Positions 24,917 through 37,714 of a stretch of 64,000 bases of DNA are shown here, in pieces. The notes beneath the pieces were generated by a model that made no database searches, was not told the DNA's origin, and worked only from the letters and a program-made list of their open reading frames with translations. Position 1 is the stretch's first letter. The number at the start of each line of letters is the position of its first letter. Origin of the DNA: Desmodesmus armatus (Eukaryota; Chlorophyta; Chlorophyceae; Sphaeropleales; Scenedesmaceae); the NCBI GenBank assembly GCA_007449985.2, contig VIIQ02000118.1, forward strand, positions 124,001-188,000, in the 5' to 3' direction. The translations under genes were made by a program, and so were the position numbers.

Positions 24917-25726
24917 GCTGGTGCCAGCGATTGATGCCAAGTGATGATGGCACCTGTGCCAGCACAGACAGCAGAATACGATAAAATGCACAGTTATGGC
25001 TTTGATACCACACTGATTGCTTGCTCATGAGCCCATGTAACCAATGCGGTGGTTGATGCTGCTGTCAAGCAGTCTTCTTGTGCTTGGAGTCGCCAACCTC
25101 GCACAGCAGCAGCTGACTAATCTGGTTTCGACCAGTGGAACACAATTCCAGTGGTCCTAGGCAGAAATAGTGCCGCTCAGAGGACCAAATAAACGGCGTC
25201 ACGGTCGGCACCACGAGGCAACCAAGCGATGCGCTACTCCGGTGAGTTGACCACTGCTTGTGATTTCGCCTTTTCCTGACTATATCAAGTTCGCGTGTCA
25301 GTGGCACTGGCGGTTGAAATGCAACTGACATGACGTCGACCCCTTGACTTTGACTCTTCAACGTCAGCATCATCCACAACCGCCAAGGCCACACGTAGTC
25401 CCTTTGCATCAAGCCCGTTTCAGCGTGAGTTTACCCCTGTTCGGGGTACCCCTTTCTCCTTGGCGATCCGCTACTCTACTGGCAGCCAAAGCCCTGGAAA
25501 GGAGCTCTGGTTCAGACCCACCACACTCGCGCACCCACAACAAGGTGACCGAGATGTGGGGTGTCGTCAGCATGGACAAAGATAGCAAACATTGCATCCA
25601 CCCAGCTGGCATAGGCTCTGCACCTGCAGCACGTGTACGTACATGCCTGTCAGTACTGCGCTTGATGTCCCAATGCACCGTCTGCCTTGCTGCAGGCACC
25701 ATACTTCCTTCACTACCATAGTCAGC
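24917..25726. other. Divergent spacer between MYND copies 4 and 5
   Basis: Copy 4 (minus) and copy 5 (plus) start on opposite sides of this 810-bp stretch, so it probably carries both promoters. Around 25150-25185 it shares a short block with the sequence upstream of copy 2. No other feature was recognised. Confidence 0.45.
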
Positions 25727-28700
25727 ATGCCAAATGCAGATTCGAGTACAGTAAAAATCTGGAAGGCAGCACTCAAGCAGCTTCAGGAGCTGCCTACACA
25801 GATCCAGCAGCAGAGTCCAGACAGCATCCAGGCTGGCGCTGCTGAATTTGATGGTGGAGTTGCTGCCGCACGCGGCCCGTTGCGATCTGTCCTTGAGTCT
25901 GATAGCTTGCCCGTAACTTCCTCCAAAGTCTGGAAGCAGCTGGTTCAAGAGCTCAAGGTAATGGATGATATTGCTCGTTTTCTGCCCATGCTGCTCAGAC
26001 TCAGGCATGCCGCTAAACATGGTCATGTTGCACGCTACAACCAAAAACGCAGAAGCCGCTGCATGGCTGGAAGCAGTGACGACCAATGTACGCCCATGAA
26101 GCTGAAGCAATCTCATGCAATGGTAATCACTGGCGCACTTGAGCACGCGCATGTGCCTTGCTTTGCATGCCATCTGACCGATACCGCTTGTGTATGCATG
26201 CTGTACATGCCATGCAGGTCCCACTTCACCTGGGTCAGGCAGCAGCCAGCACCACAGACCCATTAGCTCCCAGGTCCTATGCAGCAATCTGCGCTCTGGA
26301 TGCCCTGGTCACCAGGGCATGTGCAGATGGTGCTATGACGGGCAGGGCCAATGCTGCGGGCCCTGCTGGCAGCCTACAAAAGACTTTTGGGCAGCAGCTG
26401 CAGCAGTCAGGGTTCATGGCAGAACTGCCGCGGCTGCTGGGGGCTGCAGCCGCAGCCCTGACTGATACCAAGCACGAGCCTGCCCTTGTTCAGGTGTCAC
26501 ACAGCATCAGCAGTACCTTCACTTCTGCAAACGCTGAGGTTGCTGTTGGTGCGAAACGTGTGCGTGAGGCGCAGCAACTGGCATCACGGCTGCTGCAGCT
26601 GCTGACCACAACCCTGCGTGCGTGGCCAGATCAGATCGACCAGGCTGCGGTATCACTGGCTGCACTGCGCACGTCTGCAGCCGCACTGCAGCACTGCAGC
26701 CACTGTGCTGACCTCGCATCCGCAGACGCACCACCCCCTACTGCACTCAACTGTCTGCTGTCAATAACATGCGAAGCAGTCAAAGAAGTGTCTGCAGCAG
26801 GCGAGCGGCAGGAGTGGGACCTCACTGCTCTCACCAGCAGGACTGGGTACACCGAAGCAGTGCAGGCTATTGGCATGCTGATGCTGGCAGCTACCCTGTG
26901 CCCTGACAGCGTATTCAAGGACGAACCTCTGTCAGCAAGCAGCAGTGCTAGTAGTGAAACCGGCTCAGCGGCGCCCACAGCCCGCTCATTCAGGCCCGCC
27001 ACCACAGACACTCTCAGCACCAGCCAAGCTGCCTGGCAGTTTGCTTGCAGCCACCAGTCAAACCTCAGCGAGCTGCAGCAGCAGACACTGCAACTGCTGG
27101 GCTGCGGCAGCGGCAGGGCGCTGATGTACGCAGCACACGTGCTCAGAATCATGGATTCAGGCACGCTCTGTCTGACATGCCATGCTTACCAGCGCTGGGC
27201 ACGGCACCGGGCCCCCGCCCCCCTGCTGGACCAGCCCCAGCAGTTGCAGCAGCTTGCAGAGGCCCTGGCACAGCTCAAGGAGGGTGACAGCGCACCCTGC
27301 GGCAGCCGGCTGCTGCCCTGTGCTGCACTGCTTTAGCTGATGCCTGCAGTGCTGCTGGAGTGGTTGCAGCAGCAGCCAGCAGACGGGCCGAACACTCTCA
27401 CGTACCAGACCTTGTTCAGTGGTGTTCTGTGGCTGTCCTTAGAGTACGTGCTGATAGAGCTGCGTTTCTGGGGTGAGGCAAGCATCAGGTTCAACACAGC
27501 AGCTGGGCAGCAAGGGCTGCTGGTCGGCTGCAACTTTGTGCCCGCCAGCAGCATGTTTGCAGCTAGCAGAATGTTTGCAGCTGCTGGCAAGGCTGCAGAA
27601 GGGTTTAGGAAGCGTTGCGAGCCGAGTGCCTTGCACCTTGCGCAGCTGCTGCACCTAACCAGCACTGCTGCTGCCCGCAACATGGCATGCATGCAAGATG
27701 CGCTGTCACGCTTCACACCTGCAGGCAGTGGTGATAGTGCCAGTGACCGTGCCACAGCGGCCACATCTACTGGACTCAGTAGTTCCAGCAGCGGCACTGC
27801 CAGCAGCAGCAGCAGAAGTGGCAGCGGCAGCAGTCAGCTTGATGGCAGGGCTGTGCAGCAGGGGCAGACAAGCGACAGCACTGTCCACCACCCGGGCAGG
27901 GCACTCTCTTTGCTGTCTCGGGCACACGGTGCCCTGTTGCAGATCGTGGGTGACAACCTATGGGAGGCAACACGTAGCGATCGTGCAGCTTCCTATGTGA
28001 GTGACAGCCGCCAGTTCAGTGAAAGGCAAGCCAGCTTGGCACCCCTGTGCGCAGCCCTGCAGCAGACCTTGCCCCTGCTGCTTGGCCTGAAAGAGGCAGC
28101 CATGCGCCATGGGGTCAACTCCGACATCGGGCCATCTATGGGTATGTACCCATCCCTGTGGCACGGGCGCACTGTGGCCGAGCAGCTTTCCCACCCAGAG
28201 CTGTTTGTTGCAGCCAATCTGCAGCCTGGCAGCTCTGCCCTGCAGCCTCTCTCTGGCCTTGCTTTGACCCTGCTGAAGGTGGCAAATGCCACGCTGCTGT
28301 CCAAGCCCCAGCCGGATCAGCAGGACTGGGTGGCAGTGACAGAGGCTTTGAAGGGTGTTCTGGCGTTGACATCCCTGGTGCTGCAGGCTGCCCATGCCAG
28401 CAGCACTGCCGCTGCCGACAGTGGCACTACCTCTGCTGGCAGCAGTCACAGTGGCAGCAGCCGGACCCCATGCAGTGCAGTTATAGGCATGTTGTCGCGT
28501 GGTGGTCACTCAGCTCATGAGCTTTCTGACGGGAATTGGAATGCCGAGCGGCTCTCCCTCATCAGCAGAAGCTTCAGCAGCCCTTCCGTCAGCAATAGCA
28601 CCTGCAGTGATGCTGTCGCATTAGTGCCATGGCTGGTGAGCCTGGGCCGCTGCTGCATGCTGTACGCCATATGCCAGCAGCAGAGTCGGGCTGGTGGTGC

Positions 28701-29163
28701 AGCATGGCAGGCAGCATTCCGAAACAGCCATCTATCCATGGCCCAGGCCCTGCAGGAGGTGGCTGCGGTGCTGCCTGCATGGCTGCAGAGCGGCAGCGTC
28801 TCAGCACAGCTGACGGCAGCAGGCTACAGCACACAGCGGGTGATAGAACTCCTGCAGTCCACAGCGCAGGCAGGGCGAGATGCACCACAAGCAGCACCAG
28901 CAGCGGCTGTGCCTCCTGAGCTGCTGCAGGAGCTGGGCCTGGCTCTCAGTAACCTGCCAGTGGGGACTGCCTGCAACAACCCCCGCTGCACCTCGCTGGC
29001 AGGGCTGTCAGAGCAGCAGCTGGTGGTGGGACGATCACGCCTGTGTGCCGGCTGCCGTTTGGCCCGCTACTGCTGCAGGGCCTGTCAGGTGGCAGCCTGG
29101 AAGCAGCACAAGCCAGAATGCAAGGCTGTCGCCAGCGCACGCACAGCCAAGGCTGCAGAGTAG
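25727..29163 (+). CDS. MYND zinc-finger protein, array copy 5, inverted, one in-frame TAG
   Basis: Exon 1 is 25727-25957 (77 codons, MPNADSSTVKIWKAALKQLQ to VQELK) and exon 2 is 26218-29163, starting VPLHLGQAA after a CAG acceptor. Apart from one TAG at 27334-27336 the frame is open for 1058 codons, with no indel. The TAG sits exactly at a Trp of the block LLPCAALLWLMP; the preceding Leu codon is also altered relative to the paralogues. The MYND finger is complete: CNNPRC, CAGC, YCCRAC, HKPEC. Either the gene is a young pseudogene, or a truncated 449-residue product is made, or the stop is bypassed. Conservation on both sides of the TAG is good, so the lesion looks recent. Confidence 0.75.
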
Positions 29164-30883
29164 GCTGCTTGAGCAGCTGCCGCAGGCAGCATATGCTCAT
29201 GCATGATGACATGCTGCACGACAGGTGTGCGGCTGATTGTGGCTTGATTGTGGCAATCGGATTGTCAACCCTGTGAAGTGCCAGTCCTGGGCCAGGGGTG
29301 CTTTGCATGTGCTTATGCTGATCAGGTGCGCCACTGGCCACACTGCTAGGTTCTTTTACCGTCCGTGAGCCTGTGCTGGGGGGCATGTTGGACACACAAT
29401 GTGTTTCGTGGTCTTGTGAGTCTGGCTTCTCCTGCGAATGGCCGCCGCGGTCGGACTTTCACGGTCACCGTGCGAATGGCCGCTGACTTTCACGGCCCGT
29501 CATCAGTGATGGACGCATGTGCATTGTGCACCGTGGCACTAGTAGTGCAGCGGTTGCGACTTTTCCAGCAGTGGCAGGGGACCTGTAGGCTGTATGCTCC
29601 TGCCAGCCTGGAATGGATTCAGCTGTTGGCGATATCGTGTGTGCATGAGCTTGTGTCTGAGCTAGGTTTTGTTAGTGCATGCTTTTGCCATATGGATTGC
29701 GGCACGTGTGTGCTCTGGATGAAAACTTGAGAGCAATGTGGTGCCCACGTTGGGTTGTTGTGTGTGCGGAGGCCAGGGTCACCCTGAATCCTCATTGTGG
29801 CAGCGGCATGTGCAGTCAATCACCCTGAGTATCTCATCTCTACAGCCCCTGGTCAATTCGTAACGGTATAGTGGCTTCTCCCATTAGCTGCAAGCACTAG
29901 TGTTTGGATGTGCTATGCAAGTGTCATTATGAGATGCTACACCTGGAAAAGACTGTCACAGCCTGTACAACAGAGTGTGCTTTTGTTTGGCTGGCATTCT
30001 TGGTGAGGTAACGCGGAGTTAGTGGTTGGACTTGTGAACTGTGCTGCTGCGAATAGCCCTGCGGCATGCTGGCTGCATTCACTGCAATGCAGCTGGTCAA
30101 AGAGAAATCGAAGCAGTGCAGTCTCCTCAGCATGCATGAGGCGGGCACGCCAGTTGTTGTGAAGTCAAGCAACGTCGACTGCGACTCCACCTTCATCGCG
30201 ACGCTTGAGTACGAGCTGAAAAACGATCAAAAAAGCGCGTTCATGCACGCCTCCCATCACATCGACGCAACGACAGTGCAAGTTCGCTGCACGTGACGTT
30301 GCTGCGGGCTGCCAACTAGTCTAGACCTGAGTCCCAGGCCTGCACTTTCCACACACAAGCCATACACCAGCCCTCGGTCATCATCCCAGGTCGTGCATGC
30401 GAGAGCATTCAGTGCATACAGGACACAATATTCCAACTCCATGCGGTATCAGGCCAACCCGGCGTCATGCTATCACCCCGTTCCACGGCACGGCAAACAG
30501 CGACACCAATTGGCCAGTGCAATCAGTCTTGCTGCCACCTGCGTCAGCCGCTGCTGAAGCATCTGCCTGGAGCAAGCACACTGAAGTGACACAAAGTGTG
30601 CTTGAGATGTGAGGTCAAATGACGCCACAACAGAACCAAGCAAACGCATGCATGCATTTGGTTGGTTGGCATAAATGAAACTTTCCTGGTGCGCACCAAC
30701 AGCACACTTGCAGCATGCTGCAGACTGTGCATGGCATGCAGGTAACATGGGTGTGAGGGATCCCGCACAATGGTTTGATGACACAACACATGTGATGAAC
30801 GTGCTGTGTTGTATACAACAAGGCCGCAAGTCCCTGCCAGAACAACACCCAGGAGCGTACGACACGTGGTGCAAAACTACAGG
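29164..30883. other. Spacer between the MYND array and the protease gene
   Basis: No gene is confidently supported. Two short near-repeats of a GAATGGCCGC/ACTTTCACGG block occur at about 29436 and 29472. A minus-strand patch at about 29937-30196 reads as coding-like text in two adjacent frames (motif ETALLRFLFDQLHC) and might be a decayed transposase or other gene fragment, but no family is recognised. Confidence 0.35.
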
Positions 30884-31018
30884 GACAGCATTGGCTGTAC
30901 TGCTGTACAGGGACAGCATTCCCTGTACTGCTGCACAGCAACAGCATTGCCTGTACTGCTGTACAGCAACAGCATTGCATGTACTGCTGCACAGCAACAG
31001 CATTGCCTGTACTGCTTT
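30884..31018. repeat. Hairpin-forming tandem repeat (about 31 bp, about 4-5 units)
   Basis: Units share ACAGCATT followed by a CTGTACTGCTGTACAG-like core, which is a perfect 6-bp stem with a TGCT loop in two of the units and imperfect in the others. The array ends five bases before the protease stop codon, so it would lie at the start of that gene's 3' UTR. Confidence 0.8.
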
Positions 31019-31022
31019 CTGT

Positions 31023-34000
31023 TCAGGCATCCTGCTGGTTGCTGCTGGCCGCCAGCACTGTTGCAAGTGCCTTCTCTGCTGCCCCAGGCACTACATACTG
31101 CGGAACCACGCGCGCAAACGCTGCATCGGAGGCAATACCACAGCTGCGGCAGCGGACACGGGGGCAGGCATATCTGGGTGAGACAGCGTCGGCTGTGTTC
31201 ATGGCTGCTGCAAATGCAAAACATGTGCTGAAAATTTTTGAGCAGCCATCATGACTGCAGCCAAGTGCCAACAGTGCATCCTTCGGCAACTGATGGATCT
31301 ATACAGGGCCGGAGGTAAGCCTGCTGCTGGAGGAAACTGGGGCAAAAGGAAGCAATCAAAAGCTAGACAGTGGATGCCTCAAAACCCGACATGATTCAGA
31401 GCTCAGGCCCTGGGTTGCCACTCACTCGTTGCCTCCCCTGTGAATCTTGATGTAGCCATCATCTCCCCAGAACTTTGACCAGCCTGCAAGGCAGCATTCA
31501 TAAATTTTTGATCAAAAAGGCATGGCTGTTAGCAAGCCCGGGATGTCACTGCAGCAAACACATCAGCCACGCCTGACTGCAGCAAGTTTTACAGACTGGC
31601 TAGAGCTTCACTTTCTTAGCTGATTGGCTCATGGCTAGATAGTACTTACAACAACTGATGGCGAGCAGAAGACCTAGTCGACACACCCTTCAATTAGTGT
31701 GTCTTATACTGCTATACACACCAACCAAGACAACCAAAAAAATCTCAACTTGCTGCAAGCAACATCACTCACTATTCTTCACAATCCAGTAATCTTCGTG
31801 TGTCTCCTTGTCAGTGCCCCAGCCCACCAGGATGACTGCATGGTTCAGCTCAGCAGGCTTCAGGGAGCAGCGCCTGTCACGGTACACACCCTCACTGCGA
31901 GGCAGCACGGCACCAGGGCAACGGTCGAACAGTGCCAGCTCCTTTTTCCCGCAACTTCCCACGGCAATTGCCTTGGGGTGCGCTTCAGACTGGTGTCACA
32001 CAGAACGATTTGTGAGGGACAGGAAATTCGCTGTGTCGTGCCCAGCACATGCACCTTTGGCACCTGGTGCCGCTTGCCTAAGTCTCTGCTACACGTACAG
32101 GCGCAGCCCAACCACTGCAAACCATGAACATAGGACAACATGGCTTCATTTTCAAACATCAAGTGTGCCCACCTGTGGAAAAGGAACTCGTCAAAGCTGG
32201 CATCGACCCCAACTGCCAAGGGCCCATGCTTCATGAGGCCCTCCATGACAGCAGACTCATCCTTGCTGGGTACCTCTACATAGCCGTCAAAGTGGCCGGT
32301 CATCTTAGAAGTGTCATCCCTGCAGGAATAACAAAGATAACATTCAGGCCAACGCCCAGCACTGAAAAGACAACTTTCAAGAAGACACCCTCTGCACCCA
32401 AGGTTGGTGGCAGCAGCACTGCCGCTGGCAGGATACTGCAGGCAGCCCATTGAAGCTCAACCGACAGCATCCACTGGGCTGTATGCATGCTTGAAAGTTT
32501 GCTGCTGTGCAGGGATGCTGTGCACATGGCTGCTGAGCTCACCTGCAGTAATCGTTCTGGCCCTGCAAGCACAACCGAGTGGGGCACGGGAAGACAGGTG
32601 AGGAAACGACTAAGCCACACTGTGCAGATTGATGCTGTGAGGTGAACCTTGAGCCTTGTATAGCTTGAGGGAGTGTGTAGTGTGCATGCATGAAGTCTTA
32701 CCCCCCCCCCTCCAACCCTACAATTTTCATAGGGTGCTGTGGTGCACTGCTATGGTGCCCATCTAAAGCACTACAAAGCACTGGCAGAGCCATGCATGAC
32801 AGGGCCTGGGTCTGTATGTACCCTGAAGCCCAAACAGTAATCTTTGCCGGCAAGCGACTCACCACATAGGGATAGTCCTGTGTAGCAGCGATGCCACCCA
32901 ATTTGGCCACATATCTGAAACCAGGCTGCAAATAAGACAGGGAAAATGGGAGGACAGCCGGCGGCGGCACACAAGTGGTGGATACGTCAACATAATTGAG
33001 GCGTCACATGGGCGTGCTTGGAAGGCGGGGGTGCTTTGAAAGATGCATCAAGGTACCAGCTTCACTCAATGGACCATAACTGCATTGTTGCGTATAAGGA
33101 GTGGAATCATAGCAGGCTACAACTTGCAGAAGGAGATCGGACACCCAGTAGCGCCTCCACATCGTTACCATCATCGGGCAAGGGGAGTTTGCCAGACGTC
33201 GTCAAAGGGATGCAGGCGGCTTGCAGCGCAACGCGTGCCAGCACACTTCAGTACACACCTGATAGTCACCACCATCACAGCCATGGGGGCCGTGTGGCCA
33301 TGCACAGTCAATCAGCTGCTGCTCAGAGAATGAGCGGGGTTCCCCAGTTGCAGTGTACCAAGCACCCTCCATGGTGCCCACAGCAGCAAATGCCTACAGG
33401 CAGACAGGCAGCACAGGGGCAGGGTTGGCAGAGGTGCAGCTTGCGGCAATCGCCTAAGTTTGCTGCACTGCTGAGCATGTCAGCACAGCATGGCTTATCA
33501 TGGCGCAGCAAACACATGCACCGTGATGTACGTCAACAAACTCCAGGATACATCTTGCCAGCTTCACTGCTTACAAGCGACGCCCCCCCCCCCCCCCAAA
33601 AAAAGAAGCTTTGAAACTGCCCCCTACTCTTTTCACAGCTCAGCACAGTGCTGCCCACACTGCCAACTGCACAAGCAAACGCACAGATGCACACTGCCAG
33701 TGCAGTCTTCTCCTTACCCAGCAGCTTCCACACTGGCCCTGGTCCTTGACTGCAAAGTCGGCAGGGGTTGCCCTCCAGTCCAGCTTCTTGGGCAACTCCT
33801 TCTTACTTAGGCTGGGCTTGAAGGTGTACAGGGCAGGAGGACGGACCTGGTCGGATGCAAAAGCAAGGGAAACAAGGTCAGCATTGACAACGTGTGTGTC
33901 GTCCCAATTGTGTGTATGGCGGGGTTGAGGTGGCTCACAATCCACTGGTGCAGATGCAGAGGTGCTGACAAGCACGACGTGTTGCAAGCACAGCCGCCAA

Positions 34001-37000
34001 CACCAGCCATATTACATCTTGTCAGCATATGGTGTCAGTCGACATTGCTGACGACTGTAGCTGCAGTGCAACGTATAGTGTTCCGAGCCATCACTGCAGT
34101 AGGGCTGAGTGGCTAGCCTGATGCACTGGACTGACACCGTGCTGCAAGGCGCATTGCACCACATGGCTTTCCTACAGTCACTGCAGCATTCCAGGCTAGC
34201 TATGCTGCGTGTTCAACACCCGGTGTAGGTGACCTACCTTCTGCACTTCAAAGCCATGGTCCCGCTTCCACTTGAGTGGCAGCATCACCCGGTCAAACTC
34301 CTCCCTTGACCAATCGGCAAAATGATTCAGCTCCAGAGTCTGGCTCCCTTCTGCCGCTTTTGCTGCCTTCTTGTTGTGCGCTATGACTTTGGCCTTGCTG
34401 CGCTTGAAGGTGTCAAGCCGCTGTGAGTAGGTGCTGGTGGAATCGTGGGAAGTGCCGTGGAAGTGGCAGTGTAGGTGGTAGTGCGCCTCATCTGCAGGAG
34501 CACAAGAAAACTTGTGTGACTTTTGTATTGACCAAGGTGGTCAAACGAGCGAGCACATTACACCAGTCGCTCAAGCTGCTGCGCAGGCGCTTGCAAGAGT
34601 CAACTGGCGCAACGAGGACCACCCTTGCAGGAACCACACGCTCCACTGTAGAGCGCTGTGCGCTACTGCCACTGCTGCAGGCTGCAGTGCTTACAGCTCA
34701 GGCTGCATGCTGCAGCTAGTGAAGCGCGTCAGTGGCGAGGCAGAGACGCTGTGCGCTGCAAGAAATCAGACACGTATTGTTTGGCAGACACCCCTTTTCA
34801 GCACCCCATGGGCTGATAGGCTCTCATATTCTCAGCAGTTCCAGCAGCGTGTAGTTCTTTAAGCAGTGGATAATATCAGCACTTATGGGTCCAGCCCAAA
34901 TGCACAATTTGTTTCTCTCCAGCGATTCCCGCGTACCTGCATGCTCGTGGTGGTTGCCTGGCAGAACAGAGATGGCCTTCATAGCATGGTGGTGGCGCTC
35001 ACTCTCCCCTCCCTCCTGCTCTGCATCCTCTTTCATTGGTTGCTGCTGCTGCTGCTTGTTGGACGGCAGGTCCTTGCACATCTGAGGCAAGTCGAAGACT
35101 GAGGGGTCTATGGGCCCTGGCTTGTAGCTGATCCACTTGTAGTTGTACTCATCGTAGTGACTGCCCTGGAAGTAGTCCTGGCCAATGGAGTGGAACTTCA
35201 ACGGTACACCATCCTGCAAGAGTACAACACACACATGTTGCAGTTCAGTGTGTGCATGTGGCCGCGCTTGATGTCAGATACGTACTGCGCTGGGTTGTGT
35301 ACTGGCTACTTGACATTCAGTTTGAGCCCTCTGCACTGCTACAATCTTGAGGGCCTGCTCGTGTCACTGCCACTGTCACTCCGCAAGCCAGTTCAGGCTA
35401 GGAATTGTGCGCAACCTGTCATTGACCACTGATATATGATGCAGTGGGGGACGCTGACTGTGGCCCCGGCCACTTGGCTCTTGTGTAGCTGCACCTGTGC
35501 TTGTATCTGCTTTGTCTGCATCAACGCTCACACCCACACCCACACCAACACCAACACACATTAGGTCCCTCAAGATGACATCATCACACGTACCTTGCTG
35601 ATGTAGAAGGTGTAGGTGTTCACCTTCTCCCCTGCCATGTTTTTGTACTGGTACATGCGTGCAGGGGTGTCGTCCACCTCAGCAGAGCCCATGTCCACCC
35701 AGGGTGACATGTCTGGAAGCACCTGCAGTGGCAGCAGAGAGGGCAGTCAGCACAGTGTCAGCAATGAAGAAAGTGTGAGGAGTGCCAGCAGTGTGAGAAC
35801 GGCAAGCACAGACGCGACAGCACACCACACATCGTCATTGCGCTAGAATAATAGGTTCACCAAGTCGATCAAGTGTAAAGAGTACGGCTTTGTGGTGAAA
35901 GTATCTACTTGTAACAACCTCCCCCACCCCCCCACATACCCACCCCCCCACTCCATGCCATCACCAGCTGGGCTGTTGAGCAACCTGCAGCTTGCGGCGA
36001 CTAGTTGTGAAGAAGCATGTATGTACAGTACAGACGTGCTTCTACACAACCCGCCATCACAAGCTACCAGGCTGCTGACCACCCGACCTTATCATGGCAT
36101 GAAGTGACCCGCAGAGCAAAATCTGGCCGCATGCTGCCTGTGTCTTTACAAACCACTACTGGCAGAGGATGCAGGGCAGCACAATTAGTGGTGCATTGCT
36201 GCCTTCTTTCCATCATCTCTGCTAACCCCGCAGCTTGCCCCCCAGCCACCCCTTGCTCCCCGTTTGGACCCACCTGCTTGCCCAGCATGCCTGCTGGCAT
36301 GCTGTTGCTGCCAGGCTGCTTAATCGGCCCGCCACCATGCTCATACTTCTTGCATGCCAGGTCATGCACGTGGGGGGTCACAGAGTACTCCTCATTCTGC
36401 ACCCCAGGTGAACGGTGCAAACAGTAACACAAAACATGGGTTGTGAGGACGTGAGGACAACAGGACAGAGTCTCAAGTAGCAGCCAATGTGCATCTGTGC
36501 AGTGTGGGAAATATATGTGACGGTATCAATCACGGTGCACAGAGGCAAGCAAATCACACCATGCCAGTGACCACTGGTCCAGTCTCTTGATTCCTTGTTT
36601 TGCATTTACACGACATGCCGGTTGACTGTTCAACCTCTGGCAACAGCAGTTTTCAATAACAGGCAAGATGGTGTGTGTTCAACAGGCCCGGGACTCACCC
36701 CAATGAAGTAGGTTTTGTCGACACGGTCTCTCATGTCAATGCGCACAGACTCATGAGCCTTGTCCACCCACACATGCACCTTGTAGCTGCACACAACCAG
36801 CAGCAAGCAGCACGGTGTGTCAACACCAGACTATGCCACAGTGGATGATACACATACCAAGCCGTTCCAGGTCGAGCATGACTGCAACGGGACTTCTGCT
36901 GACTCAGCATGCTGACAGCATACGTTCAAACTGCATCTGGCTGTGGTCAAGCATCGCACGCGCCTTTCATAAGATTGTCCGGATATACTTTGCATCCTCC

Positions 37001-37328
37001 AAAACTGCATGTGCCATGACTAGTGCTCACCATCACTAGGGCTCATGAGGTGAACGCTGTCTATTTGTGCATCGCCCCCCCCCCCCCCCAACACACACAG
37101 ACCCACCTGAGGCCTCCTGGCTGCAGGAGGAGGAAGTAAGGCATGCTGCAAACAGCAGAACGACGCACGCCCAGCATTTGGAATGTTGGGATGGCAACAG
37201 CAACATGTGATACTACTAGTCAGACAAGCGAAGCAATCAGGGCCACAGAGTACCCATTCAAGGGCCGGGTGATGATTGGGACCGGTGGTGAACACACAAG
37301 AAGGGACAGGTGATGCTTGCTAATGACC

Positions 37329-37383
<55 letters not shown>

Positions 37384-37714
37384 ATGTCGTGTTCAGCTCA
37401 CCTAAATACATACTCCATCTGCAGGGTGTGCGAGGGTGGGGCACCGTCATGAAACAGACACAGAGGCACACGGTCAGGTTTCTCCCCATACCAGGCCATG
37501 ATAGGATGCAGCTCAATATACTGCATCCTGCATAAAATCTTGTGACAGCATTGCAACCCACCTCATAACTGTCTGGAAAGTTTGGTGCTGAGGGTGTGCT
37601 GGCCGGTGACCACCCCAGTGCCTTGCTCAGAATGTCTGGGATCCGAGCAGCATCTGCGCCACTAAGCAGCAGACACAGCAACAGCGCAATGAAATGCGCC
37701 ATGGTGACCCGCAT
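31023..37714 (-). CDS. Papain-family (C1A) cysteine protease, counting factor-associated protein D-like, 15 exons
   Basis: Exons 5' to 3' on the minus strand: 37562-37714, 37402-37418, 36699-36786, 36274-36396, 35594-35722, 34937-35213, 34238-34491, 33718-33846, 33259-33393, 32863-32925, 32543-32562, 32173-32319, 31773-31894, 31426-31483, 31023-31143. All phases agree, giving 611 residues. A signal peptide (residues 1 to about 22, hydrophobic IALLLCLLLSGADA) leads into a CFAD-type N-terminal region with FPDSYE, RIDMRDRVDKTYFIG and GSHYDEYNYKW, then a poly-Gln/His insert. The I29 propeptide follows (ELNHFADWSREEF). In the peptidase, oxyanion Gln is about 383, catalytic Cys about 389 in QCGSCW, then SEQQLIDCAW, His about 530 in LNHAVILVGWG and Asn about 552 in KNSW. 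All catalytic residues are present. It likely acts in a vacuole or outside the cell as a zymogen. The 17-nt and 20-nt microexons are notable. It is transcribed divergently from the GH43 gene. Confidence 0.92.
37329..37383. repeat. (CTG)n microsatellite, about 18 units, inside a protease intron
   Basis: A nearly pure CTG run lies in the intron between the protease microexon (37402-37418) and the next exon (36699-36786). It creates long Ala/Leu/Ser open frames that are not genes. Confidence 0.9.

Noticed and set aside
8894..29395. Many long open frames opposite the MYND genes
   Set aside because: They mirror Ala/Leu/Gln-rich exons (giving Ser/Pro/Cys-rich text) and lack motifs and splice logic.
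37220..37535. Poly-Ala/Leu open frames across the CTG run
   Set aside because: The run sits in an intron of the protease gene whose phases are otherwise exact.
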